Assembly: GCA_031551635.1 (NCBI GenBank)
Contig: JAVBNH010000032.1
Coordinates: 30,393 to 94,392 of the forward strand
Source: JAVBNH01 sp031551635
GTDB lineage: Bacteria > Bacillota > Clostridia > Oscillospirales > Acutalibacteraceae
DNA: 64,000 nucleotides
Direction of reading: 5' to 3'
The notes below the pieces were generated by a model. The model saw only the letters and a list, made by a program, of their open reading frames with translations, was not told the DNA's origin and did not search any database. The position numbers and the translations under genes were made by a program. Positions 33,829 to 43,002 of this stretch are shown here, in pieces (the stretch's first letter is position 1; each line of letters opens with the position of its first letter).

Positions 33829-35934
33829 TTACACAGCAGCTCCTTCTGTATTTTTAGCCTTAGCTTTCTCGTAAATGCTTCTTATCTCATCAAGACGTGA
33901 GTAGTTTATCTCTTCCTTTATAAGCCGCTGCGCATCGAGAAGCACCTTGAGCGAGTGGTTATATCTCGAATTTTCGTTAACATATGCCTTGATGGCTTTT
34001 TTTCTGACAAGCTTTTGGGTGAGTGTATCATCGGGAAGATTTTCAGCGTCAAGAAGCTGCTGCTTATCAGGCTCTTTTATTCCGTCAGGGTAATACTTTT
34101 TGAGCTTTTTTGAACAGGCTTTATACTGTTTCGCCGTGGATAAAGCATCAGTTCTGATTATTTTCTGCTCACTTGTTGCTTTTGGCATAGCTTTGCATTC
34201 TCTTAGCATTGAGCCGTCAAAATTATAAATACCCTCACTTGCGCGTTCAACAGTCTTTTTTGCCCTCTCAAGCTGTGTTATTACGCGCTCGGTTGAGAAT
34301 TTATTTATCTCATCAACAATAAAACCGCTGACGATAACTTCCTTTTCAAAATTTTTGCGCTCCTTTTTCGACAGTTTCGAATTATTTATGTCCTCCATAT
34401 ACTCCAAAGACTTGCTCTGCTCATATATACGGTTTGCGCCGTCGATTAAATCAAGAGCTTCAGCTAAATCGCTGTCCTCAATCAGACCGTTGCTGTAATC
34501 CTCAAACAGAGCGCGGATTTTCAGCACACCGGCAACACCCTTCTGCTTGGTTTCTGTAAAATCATAAAACAGATACGGTACAACATTAAGCGCAGCGCCT
34601 ATAACGGAGGCAATAATCAGGGTTGCGAACATGTCCTCCCTGAAGGAAGCGACCTCAAGCACATTGTAGTTCCCCTTCAGCCCGAGGGATTCGTATATTG
34701 TCGGCAGCACCATGCCCGTAAACATTCCGATAAAGGTACCCACAAGGCCGACAGTTCCGAACATACCGTCAATTCTCTCGCCGGTTTTATATTGCTGATA
34801 GTCCCTTATGTCCGCGTTAATTCCCGGATTGTAAACAATTGCGAACGAGCCTACAAAGCCGTTAAGATAGCAGAAGGCGACAAAGGGGATAATATTGTTA
34901 AAGCAAAAATAAGTTGCTCCGATGAAAATAATATTGCAGATATTGCAAGAAATCAGCAGAAACCTCTTGCCGATTTTCCGGATTAATATCGGCGCGAGTA
35001 TCATTCCGAATAGGGCAGAATTACCCGTTATCGCCATCGCGATGGTGTAGGTTCCCATTTTATCGGGGTGTCCGTAAATGAAGTACCACCCTAAAAGCAC
35101 TCCTGAAGCGCCCTCAAGAAAGCCAATCCAGCCTGCCAGGGAGGTTATCCAGAAATATTTATTTTTCGCGACCGCTCTGAGCGCGTCTGAAAATTTATAG
35201 TGCGAAACATGGCTTTTCGCCTGAGTTATACGCTCACGAGTGCCGTAAACAGCGAAGTATGTGAGCACAATGCCAAAAAGGGCGAAAGCCGGATAAATGA
35301 TGCGGTAGGTTTGTATGTTAGCCAGACCTCCGGTAAAATGACCGGAGAGCATGGGAATTGTCGCGTTTGTTATTGTCGGGGAAAGTGACCATATTATTGA
35401 TGAAATCGAAATAATATCGGTACGCTCTTTGGAGTTTGGGGAAATAACATTGACTAGGCTGTAATAAGAATCATTGTAAAATGGACTGACACACTGGAGA
35501 AGTAAATAGACAACAAAAACACTAATAATCTTTTGGTTGTATGCCATTGTCTCATACGGAAGCCAGACAAAAACGAGTGAAATTAAAAAAGTCGGAACAG
35601 CAAGGTATGCGAGCCATGAACGGAACTTTCCGAGTTTAAAATGCATGCTGTCAATAAGGTATGATCTGATTATTGTGATAATAAAGGAGCTCAGACTCAT
35701 GAAAATGCTCATGTATTGCAGGTGCATCGGTTGTATTCCTATCGCACTGCCGACGAGAAAGCTGCCCGCGCTCAAGCCTATAGTGCTTGAAAAGGTTATT
35801 ACAAACTGTACGCCGATGCCGCCTATTCCGTAGCTAAGTATTTCTTTATAAGCTACATGACTACCCTGTGCAGGTGTTTTCCAATTTTTCCTGACAATAC
35901 TTAAATATGAGCTGAGTTTCTTTATTAATTGCAT
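33829..35934 (-). CDS. MFS transporter, GPH (sugar:cation symporter) type, with long C-terminal extension
   Basis: A 701-residue membrane protein. About 12 helices occupy residues 30-450, beginning with SYGIGGIGVQFVITFSSTIG as in glycoside-pentoside-hexuronide symporters and including YYSLVNVISPNSKERTDIISI in the usual loop position. Residues about 455-701 form a soluble, charged, helical extension rich in Lys and Glu that normal GPH proteins lack. The substrate is probably a glycoside, judged from the downstream GH5. I start at ATG 35934 with AAGGA upstream; a TTG six codons earlier is the alternative. It heads the MFS-LRR-GH5 operon behind the structured inverted repeat. Confidence 0.83.
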   Translation of the reverse strand: MQLIKKLSSYLSIVRKNWKTPAQGSHVAYKEILSYGIGGIGVQFVITFSSTIGLSAGSFLVGSAIGIQPMHLQYMSIFMSLSSFIITIIRSYLIDSMHFKLGKFRSWLAYLAVPTFLISLVFVWLPYETMAYNQKIISVFVVYLLLQCVSPFYNDSYYSLVNVISPNSKERTDIISISSIIWSLSPTITNATIPMLSGHFTGGLANIQTYRIIYPAFALFGIVLTYFAVYGTRERITQAKSHVSHYKFSDALRAVAKNKYFWITSLAGWIGFLEGASGVLLGWYFIYGHPDKMGTYTIAMAITGNSALFGMILAPILIRKIGKRFLLISCNICNIIFIGATYFCFNNIIPFVAFCYLNGFVGSFAIVYNPGINADIRDYQQYKTGERIDGMFGTVGLVGTFIGMFTGMVLPTIYESLGLKGNYNVLEVASFREDMFATLIIASVIGAALNVVPYLFYDFTETKQKGVAGVLKIRALFEDYSNGLIEDSDLAEALDLIDGANRIYEQSKSLEYMEDINNSKLSKKERKNFEKEVIVSGFIVDEINKFSTERVITQLERAKKTVERASEGIYNFDGSMLRECKAMPKATSEQKIIRTDALSTAKQYKACSKKLKKYYPDGIKEPDKQQLLDAENLPDDTLTQKLVRKKAIKAYVNENSRYNHSLKVLLDAQRLIKEEINYSRLDEIRSIYEKAKAKNTEGAAV

Positions 35935-35964
35935 CCGGTTTCCTTCTTTCAAAAACGAGAAATC

Positions 35965-36095
35965 TCGCCGGAGATTATATTCTGATTCCGGTTAAAACTG
36001 TAAATATCGTTCGTGAGCTATTCCTTCATGCCCTAAATAAGCGGGCTCACTCAGATATCTTGTTTTAAATCAGGAATTAGCATTATCTCCGGCGA
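35965..36095 (-). promoter_or_regulatory. Nested long-range inverted repeat in front of MFS-LRR-GH5 operon
   Basis: On the minus strand TCGCCGGAGAT (36095-36085) is complementary to ATCTCCGGCGA (35975-35965), 11 of 11. Inside lie further nested pairs: 36077-36068 with 35987-35979 (9 bp, one bulge), 36058-36054 with 36008-36004, GTGAG/CTCAC, and a CCC/GGG apical stem. Beyond the 3' strand a small CGAG/CTCG hairpin that shares bases with it is followed by TTTTTG, then the MFS ribosome site. This is the shape of a riboswitch-like leader with an attenuator. An alternative is a pair of operator half-sites: a TTGACT...GATAAT promoter could overlap the upstream arm. Confidence 0.6.
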
Positions 36096-36140
36096 AAAAG
36101 TATAAAGTCAATTATGCGGATTATTTTTGAAAAGCATTGC

Positions 36141-39100
36141 TTATTTTCCGATTCCGCCGAATATCGCCGTAATCGCTGCAACAATGCTGTACAGCCATTT
36201 CAGGAACTTCTGCCAGAAGCTGAGCTGTTGCTCAACAATCGGACTGTCAGATCGGACGGTCTGAGAACCTGAATAGGGAGTGGTGAGCTCTACCTTGAGC
36301 TGGATATATGAGCCGATATCGGCATCCGTCACGGTATAAGTCGGGGTTGTGGCAACCATCAGTATCTCAGAATCAGATTTATATCTGTACCAGGTATACT
36401 TAATGTTCTCTGCCGGAACACCGCTGAAGTCGGCGAGGTTCGCGGATAGCTGACTACCGCTCATAAGCGAGCCATAAATAGTTACGCGGAAGTTAATGAC
36501 TGCGTCAACAACTCTGACATTAACCGCCTGAACCGCTGTCTTATAGTTGTTTATGTCAGCTGCGTTAGGTGTAAAGACAACCATCTGGCTGAAGGTTCCG
36601 ATTGCAGTCGGCACAAAGCTCGGGTTCTGGAATTTAAAGGTGCCATTTCCTGAGCCGGGTATTGTAAATATCGCCGCGCTGAGCGGTTTACCGAAGTCTA
36701 CGGTAGCCTCGCCCGGGAAGGTAACAACAGGCTCAGCCTTTGTGATGTCGACCTTAAGTCCCGCGCCGGTTGTCGAGATGGTATAATTGCCGCTTTTTGC
36801 GCCTGTGAGCGTCGGCTGAATAAAGGTAACAAGCTTACCGTTTGCTGCGTTGGCGTCCGCTACTGTTCCGACAGTGCTGTAGCTGTTCAATGCGACGGAA
36901 TCGCCGTTTACAATGCCTGTCAGCGGTCCGAATTCAACCGTAACATTTCTGTCGCCCGGAATATAAGCTCTTGAAACCGCGGTAACTGTGTGCGTCAGAG
37001 GCTTCCTTGAAACAGTGAGAACACCGTCCTGCGAAGTAAGGGCGTAGTTATTGGAATACAGTGACGAAACATTCAATGACACAGGGTAAATGTTCGCATC
37101 GGCATACTGTGCATAGGTTGTGTCAAAGTTCATTATACCGCCGATTGAAGTCTCATCCTCGTTGCCTGTAAAGCCGACATAATTCACGGTAAAAACCGGA
37201 ACGGGGTCGCCGTAAGTAATGAGGGCGTTATTGATAACTATCTTCAACGGAGCTTTGTTTACCGGAACAGGAACAGTGAACTCCATAATGTTATAGTTCG
37301 CGGTGTCAACCGGTCTGTAGGTGACTTTGTAGCCTGAGTTGCCGACTACCGGGACAATGCTCGTGTCATTCCATGACCAGCAGTTATCGCTAGAAAGGAA
37401 TACTGAGGAAAGGTTACGCTGTGCGTTGTATGTCAGCGGTGCAACAACGGGAAGATTCAGCTCACTGACAGGGTTTGCTTTTGTTATCGGGACATACAGT
37501 GTGGCGAGGTTTGTGATGACATAATCATAATTGCCGCTCGCGCTGCCGGTGAGTGTAACATTAACAGTCACAACCTTGCGGCTTCCGACAGTATTGTCAA
37601 CAAGAGTACCTGTTGCGCTGGAAATGGATACATTAGGTCTGTCAAGAGCTATAACGCCCGGAAGATAAGTATTCGAAGCGAAGCTTACAGCAATGCTGTA
37701 GTTTGCCGCGGCGTATTCTCTGGAAACAGGCTGTGCGACAAGCTGAATCTGAGCTTTTGTGATAGAGGCATAGTTGCCCTGATATACAAGCTGGTAGTTA
37801 TCCGCGCGGTTGCCGGTTAGCTTTGCGCCTATCATAATTACCTCAACGCTTTGAGCGACGTTAACCTGCGTGAACTTAAACACGTCGCCGCCTCTGTCAA
37901 AACTGACATCGTCGGTGCCCATCGCACCATAAGCCTCAAAGGTGCCGGGCATAACCGTCGCTGTATCAGTTCCGTCATAAACCTTGTTATTAGGGGTAAA
38001 ATTGACATAGTAGGGGGCTTTTGTGATATTGAACTCGCCGATATAAAGTCCGGAAGTAGGAAGATACGCGCTGCCTCTGGCAACATCGACGGTTACAATA
38101 TAATTACCGGCAAATCTCGGATAAGTCGTTGAGCCGTTGTACTTGACTGTAACCCTGCCCATTGCGACCGGGTCAGAGGCAACGACAGAAATCGGATGGT
38201 CATTTGAATCGTAGGTAATATCTGAGGGGATATAGTAATTCAGAAGTCCAGCGTTAACCGGAAGAAGTCCCATGCCCGCAGGTATAACGGCATCTGTTTC
38301 AACACTTGTCGAGCTTCCTGTATAGGGAGAGAGTGCCGTGACCTTAAGAGTTATAACTTTATCGGTTTCAGCGGCGCTCAGGAGATAAGTGCTGTTTACC
38401 GCACCGGCTATTTCGGCACCGTCGGCATACCATTGATAGGTATAGCTTGAAGCGTTTGAGGGATTGATACCGGAGTAATCCGCGTTCAGAGTCAAGCCGA
38501 CTTCGGGAACACCGCTGATGCCTATCTGACCTGTGATGGGTCTGAGGTTAACCGTAACTGTTATATTTCCGGCAACGGTATTGTAGTTTCTCGCGTCATT
38601 CGGAACAAATTCAATTGCATAAGCTGTGACGCCGCTGTCGGACATCTCGGGAACAGTCGCGCCGTTAACAAACCTATAGGTTCCGGGTACTGAGCTGGCA
38701 GCAGAGCCTGTGTTGACAGCTGCCTGCGCAAGAGTTTGCATATAAGTAAGGGATGCCGTCGGCCACTGTGTGACTGCCGGTGTCGCCTTCAGACAATTAA
38801 CAAGACCTGTGCCGAAGGTGAGATAATAATTCGCGGATGAAAGACTTGAGGAGAGAATATTGACATCGTAATATCCTGTAGGAGACGCAGCGGTATAGGA
38901 GGTTTCGAAAACGGGTGTTCCGGTAATCGCAGTCGCGACGGTGTCACCGAACACAAGCACTTCGGCGTTAAAGGTAAAGGCAGGTACAGGGTCGCCGTAG
39001 TTTACATTTACATTATTTGCCGTGAGCGTAACAGTTTTCTTCTGAATCGTCAATGTTCCGTTCTCAAAATTAACGATATAGTTAGCCGGTGTCAGGGAGA

Positions 39101-42100
39101 CATTCGGAATTATCGGATAGGTGTTGACTCCTCTGTTTGCAGCCACAGCTGAATCATAGGAGCAGGATGTGCTTACAGTTCCGAGTACAGAAGCTACGGT
39201 ATCTGTGCCGACAAGTCCGGGAGCCGTTATCTCAAAAGGAATGTCAGTCTTCAGTACACCGTAATCAAAGGTGTAAGAGGTCGCCTTGACAGTTAAGGCC
39301 TTTTTCGCAACGACAAGCTTAGAGCTTGTGTCGGCAGTAAATGAATAGTTGTCTGCAACTAAAGACGCGAGATTGATTGCTATGGGGTAATTTCCCGCGG
39401 GGTCATTCTGACGGTAGCTGCAAACCAGTGAATAACCGCCGGTTTTCGCGATATTGTTAATAGTGTCGGAACCCTTAAAGCCATCCCAGTGGTAAACATA
39501 CACAGGAATCGGGTCACCGTAGGTCACAACAGCGGCGGAAGTGGCTGAAACAACAACTGGACGCTTTGTTATGGTGAGCTGAATATCAACGGAAACAGGA
39601 TCAAAATCGTTGGTGTTGGTTGGATAGAAGGTCGCGGTAAATTTCGAAGCAGCGGCGGAAACCTGAGGAACCTTATTGAGATCCGCGGTGTTCCATTTCC
39701 ACTCACCCGCCTCGTGTCCAGCGCTGAAAACCGTTGGTAAAATAAAGCTTGAGAGCGTGATTGTGGGATCATATACCTGTGAGGGGAAGACAGGAATATC
39801 ATATTCCGGGAGAGCCTTCAGAATCCTGACAGCCAGCATAGTGTAGTTTGTGACGGAATCAGCGACTATTGTATAGTTTATCGCCTGAGGACCGACAACA
39901 ACCGGCACAGGGAAGGTAACAGGCTTCGGCAAATCGCTCACAGCCGAGTTGGGAACTGTTCCCATTATTTCCTCAACCCAGTAATCGACTCCGTAGGTGT
40001 GACCGGACCAGCCGCCGGTGACATTTGAGAAGGTAACAAGCACGTCGGTCGTGCCGTCATAACGCTTGTCGGCTGCAACAGCTGTCGCAGTGAGAAGCCG
40101 CGGGGTGACCGTGAAGGTGCTGGAGTTATAGCTGACATTATAGTTGATGGTATCGGCGAAAGAGCTAGCGCGGTAGGTATAGCTGCCCACATTGGTTGCA
40201 CCCGCGACATAAGCGAGATCCGAAACACCGTTATTCAGGGTATAGGTCATGCTTGCCTTCCACCCGGAAACCTTGCCGGAATCCTTAGGCGGGATATTTG
40301 TTATATCGGTGATAAAGTTCGGCGCGTTTCCGAAAACGGCACTGCCGGGACTGACATTTACATTGATATTGCGTTTATCCACATAGACCTTGGCTGCTTT
40401 TGTGACGGTATTAAAGTTCGCACCGTTTGCGCCGCCCGGCGTGAAAACTATACTGCGGTCATAGGGTGTGGCACTGGCAGCCATGCTGTCGTCCTCACCG
40501 CCGAGCCATGTGAAGGTACCTGTAAGATTGGCGGTGTTTATAACACAGCCGTCCGCGGGGCTGATTGTATTCAGCCTGTCGCCGTAAGTCAGACGATAGG
40601 GATAAGGTGTCTGAACCGTGATATTCGGGTCAGCTTTAACAATTTTGATTGTAAATTCATAATACCCAAGTGCCGGAGCGTTAAAGTTCATACAGGAAAG
40701 CGAGTAGGTTTTATCCTCAGGTATAGTTGCCCGCACCGTATAATCGCCGACATCCTTCGGCAATCCGCCGACAAATGAGCTGACGGGTTCTGTGGTTTTT
40801 TTGAACTGATATGTAACAGCCAGACCGTTTTGTGAAGAATTAAACTTAAACCTGCTTGTAAAGTCTATTGAAGAATCTAGTCTGTCCTTGACATAAATAT
40901 TGAAATCCTGAGCGCAAACCAGATTGGCGTTGGTATAAGGAATAGTCACAGTATTGACAGAAGTGCTGTTATCAAGTGAAAGTGAAAGATTGCTCGGGTT
41001 TTTTGTTACATAATCGATGTAGATATATGCCTTTTTACCGGCTTGTATTTCCGCGCCCGTATTGGAAACGAGAACAGGACTGCCATTTGGCGAAATACCG
41101 AAGCTTGCCGCGGGAGTTGCGCCCATCGCCGAGGCATGGTCGGGTGATGCGTCCTCCATATTCAAAACTCTGACTACGATACTGTTAAGGTTATAGTATC
41201 TGTTGTTCCTTAGCACACCGCCGGACTTATAGCCGACATATTGAGTGCCGCTGAGAACACCGCCGGAAATGTCGGGCATATCCGTCCAGGGCTGGGTATA
41301 GCCGGTTCTGAAAGCTCCGCTGTTGGCTATTCCCACAGGTGAAACATTCCTGTCGGTATATCTCGTATCAGACAAATTTGTCACGACAATGGGTGTGCCG
41401 CTCTTGCCGGCATTAGGCCAGTAACGGTATATGACAGTGTATTTTGTGACGCCGCCGGTTGACAAACCGACAGGCATACCGCCCACGACGTCCATATCAT
41501 AACCGCCGTTGATAAGGTTTCCGTTTTCATCGTAAAATTTACTTGTGTTGGGATTCGCGGTTCCGGCACTGCCCGCTTGATTATTTACCGATGTCGGTGA
41601 GACACCGACCGCGATTAAATCGAATGGTGTTCCGGTATTCCAATTATCTCCGATTTTGAAATTAACATCTATGTTACCGCCGGTAATTGTAGGATAATTC
41701 GTCCCCTGATATCCTATTCCCATTGCTACAAGAGCATGAGCCGTATTAGTGTTTGTCGCTTTATCTTCACCCTGCCAGTATGAATACGGATTAATGTTTC
41801 CGCCAGACAAAACCAATTTGCCGTTAGTACCGTTTTCAATACCGATTGCATATGAATAAATCCTGCCGTCTGTTTGCGCAATTGCGTTATTTCTGGTGTT
41901 GTGTCCGTGAGAAACAGCGTCAATCGTGCCGCCCATCATATTGACGGAGCCGCCCTTATTGTTTAAAATACCGTAAGCAAAAGTGGTACAAAATCCGGCT
42001 GTACCCCATGTAACACTGTTTGAGTTGTTTCTTGCATTCGCTACAATATTGCCGCTGTAGAAATTGACAGTTCCGCCCGCGCCGTTATTAATTCCGATTG

Positions 42101-42749
42101 CGCAGGACATGACATCCTTGTAGTTACTGGTGGAATCGCCGTCAAGCATAAAATATGAAAGCTCGCCGGTGTCGCCGGTGTCTGTTCCGCCGGAGCTTCC
42201 CGCTTCGCCGCCGGCATAAACCTTCGGTCCGTTTACATTAAGCGTACCATAATTCATAATAGCGGTTCTGTTCATTGAAAAAGAGTTACTGTTGTTTCCG
42301 ATTTTAATTGTACCGCTGCAGCGAACCTGACCGCTGCCGGTCAAGCTCAGCGTACCTCCGCCGTTAACGGTAAAAATAGGAGGTATCTGTGGCGTACTCT
42401 CAACAATCCACGCATGATCGTTCGCCGCGGGGCTTGTATAGTTGGCTGCAGATGATGAAATCGTATAACCCTGCATCTGGAGTGTTATGTTCGCGCCGGA
42501 GGGTATAGATATAGTCGGGTTAATCACACCTGTAATGTTAGCCGTCAGAGTAATCGTTTTTGACTGCCCAGAGGCGGTGGAAGCAATTTCATTTCGCAAA
42601 GTGTTGATATCGCCTGCGTTTACCGCTTCAGCTGTCGGCGCGCTCATAAAAATCGCGAGCGACGCAGTAAGTAAAACTACAAGTGAAATTACTGCCGCCG
42701 TCAAAGTTCTTTTATTGAACGGCTTTTTGGTCTTGATGTTTTTTGGCAT
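36141..42749 (-). CDS. Giant secreted surface protein with MBG/YDG repeats (first copy)
   Basis: A 2202-residue secreted protein. A signal peptide ends at SAPTAEA before VNAG (about 43). Residues about 50-520 look like a right-handed beta-helix (GGTLSLTGSG, NGTNGKLVLSGGNI). Then follow many 75-85-residue beta-domains of the MBG and YDG families, with VTYGDPIPVY-type strands and AVAADKRYDGTTDV or KVYDGTDTATV motifs, interrupted by Ig-like domains with YTYQWYADG and IKYTWYRYK. The C-terminus is LSFWQKFLKWLY and a hydrophobic, cationic tail; there is no LPXTG. Likely an adhesin or sheath component. It has a consensus promoter and an AAGGAGG site. It is collinear with its neighbour at 43003. Confidence 0.85.
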   Translation of the reverse strand: MPKNIKTKKPFNKRTLTAAVISLVVLLTASLAIFMSAPTAEAVNAGDINTLRNEIASTASGQSKTITLTANITGVINPTISIPSGANITLQMQGYTISSSAANYTSPAANDHAWIVESTPQIPPIFTVNGGGTLSLTGSGQVRCSGTIKIGNNSNSFSMNRTAIMNYGTLNVNGPKVYAGGEAGSSGGTDTGDTGELSYFMLDGDSTSNYKDVMSCAIGINNGAGGTVNFYSGNIVANARNNSNSVTWGTAGFCTTFAYGILNNKGGSVNMMGGTIDAVSHGHNTRNNAIAQTDGRIYSYAIGIENGTNGKLVLSGGNINPYSYWQGEDKATNTNTAHALVAMGIGYQGTNYPTITGGNIDVNFKIGDNWNTGTPFDLIAVGVSPTSVNNQAGSAGTANPNTSKFYDENGNLINGGYDMDVVGGMPVGLSTGGVTKYTVIYRYWPNAGKSGTPIVVTNLSDTRYTDRNVSPVGIANSGAFRTGYTQPWTDMPDISGGVLSGTQYVGYKSGGVLRNNRYYNLNSIVVRVLNMEDASPDHASAMGATPAASFGISPNGSPVLVSNTGAEIQAGKKAYIYIDYVTKNPSNLSLSLDNSTSVNTVTIPYTNANLVCAQDFNIYVKDRLDSSIDFTSRFKFNSSQNGLAVTYQFKKTTEPVSSFVGGLPKDVGDYTVRATIPEDKTYSLSCMNFNAPALGYYEFTIKIVKADPNITVQTPYPYRLTYGDRLNTISPADGCVINTANLTGTFTWLGGEDDSMAASATPYDRSIVFTPGGANGANFNTVTKAAKVYVDKRNINVNVSPGSAVFGNAPNFITDITNIPPKDSGKVSGWKASMTYTLNNGVSDLAYVAGATNVGSYTYRASSFADTINYNVSYNSSTFTVTPRLLTATAVAADKRYDGTTDVLVTFSNVTGGWSGHTYGVDYWVEEIMGTVPNSAVSDLPKPVTFPVPVVVGPQAINYTIVADSVTNYTMLAVRILKALPEYDIPVFPSQVYDPTITLSSFILPTVFSAGHEAGEWKWNTADLNKVPQVSAAASKFTATFYPTNTNDFDPVSVDIQLTITKRPVVVSATSAAVVTYGDPIPVYVYHWDGFKGSDTINNIAKTGGYSLVCSYRQNDPAGNYPIAINLASLVADNYSFTADTSSKLVVAKKALTVKATSYTFDYGVLKTDIPFEITAPGLVGTDTVASVLGTVSTSCSYDSAVAANRGVNTYPIIPNVSLTPANYIVNFENGTLTIQKKTVTLTANNVNVNYGDPVPAFTFNAEVLVFGDTVATAITGTPVFETSYTAASPTGYYDVNILSSSLSSANYYLTFGTGLVNCLKATPAVTQWPTASLTYMQTLAQAAVNTGSAASSVPGTYRFVNGATVPEMSDSGVTAYAIEFVPNDARNYNTVAGNITVTVNLRPITGQIGISGVPEVGLTLNADYSGINPSNASSYTYQWYADGAEIAGAVNSTYLLSAAETDKVITLKVTALSPYTGSSTSVETDAVIPAGMGLLPVNAGLLNYYIPSDITYDSNDHPISVVASDPVAMGRVTVKYNGSTTYPRFAGNYIVTVDVARGSAYLPTSGLYIGEFNITKAPYYVNFTPNNKVYDGTDTATVMPGTFEAYGAMGTDDVSFDRGGDVFKFTQVNVAQSVEVIMIGAKLTGNRADNYQLVYQGNYASITKAQIQLVAQPVSREYAAANYSIAVSFASNTYLPGVIALDRPNVSISSATGTLVDNTVGSRKVVTVNVTLTGSASGNYDYVITNLATLYVPITKANPVSELNLPVVAPLTYNAQRNLSSVFLSSDNCWSWNDTSIVPVVGNSGYKVTYRPVDTANYNIMEFTVPVPVNKAPLKIVINNALITYGDPVPVFTVNYVGFTGNEDETSIGGIMNFDTTYAQYADANIYPVSLNVSSLYSNNYALTSQDGVLTVSRKPLTHTVTAVSRAYIPGDRNVTVEFGPLTGIVNGDSVALNSYSTVGTVADANAANGKLVTFIQPTLTGAKSGNYTISTTGAGLKVDITKAEPVVTFPGEATVDFGKPLSAAIFTIPGSGNGTFKFQNPSFVPTAIGTFSQMVVFTPNAADINNYKTAVQAVNVRVVDAVINFRVTIYGSLMSGSQLSANLADFSGVPAENIKYTWYRYKSDSEILMVATTPTYTVTDADIGSYIQLKVELTTPYSGSQTVRSDSPIVEQQLSFWQKFLKWLYSIVAAITAIFGGIGK

Positions 42750-42855
42750 TGTTTTTCCTCCTTAATTAAGAAACGAAATATTTAGAGGTTGCGGGTTATA
42801 GTTCTAATTACGAATAATAAAATTTTCGGACATAATTAGACACTCATACATGATA

Positions 42856-42884
42856 AGTATATTACTTGTTTAGTCACATGTCAA
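42856..42884 (-). promoter_or_regulatory. Consensus promoter of the first giant surface gene
   Basis: On the minus strand TTGACA (42884-42879) and TATACT (42861-42856) are separated by exactly 17 bp. The untranslated leader is about 100 bp. Confidence 0.9.
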
Positions 42885-42943
42885 TACCCTATCGCTATAA
42901 TTATAATATTTTTATCTAGTCTGCACAATAATAAAAACAGTTT

Positions 42944-42978
42944 GGCTGCCGGATAAGGTAAAGCCTTAGCCGACAGCC
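42944..42978 (-). terminator. Terminator of the second giant surface gene
   Basis: On the minus strand a long hairpin pairs GGCTG/CAGCC, CGG/CCG and TAAGG/CCTTA with single mismatches between the blocks, then AAACTGTTTTTATT. It lies 25 bp after the stop at 43003. Confidence 0.85.
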
Positions 42979-43002
42979 CTGTAATCAGTATAAAATTAAT
43001 TA

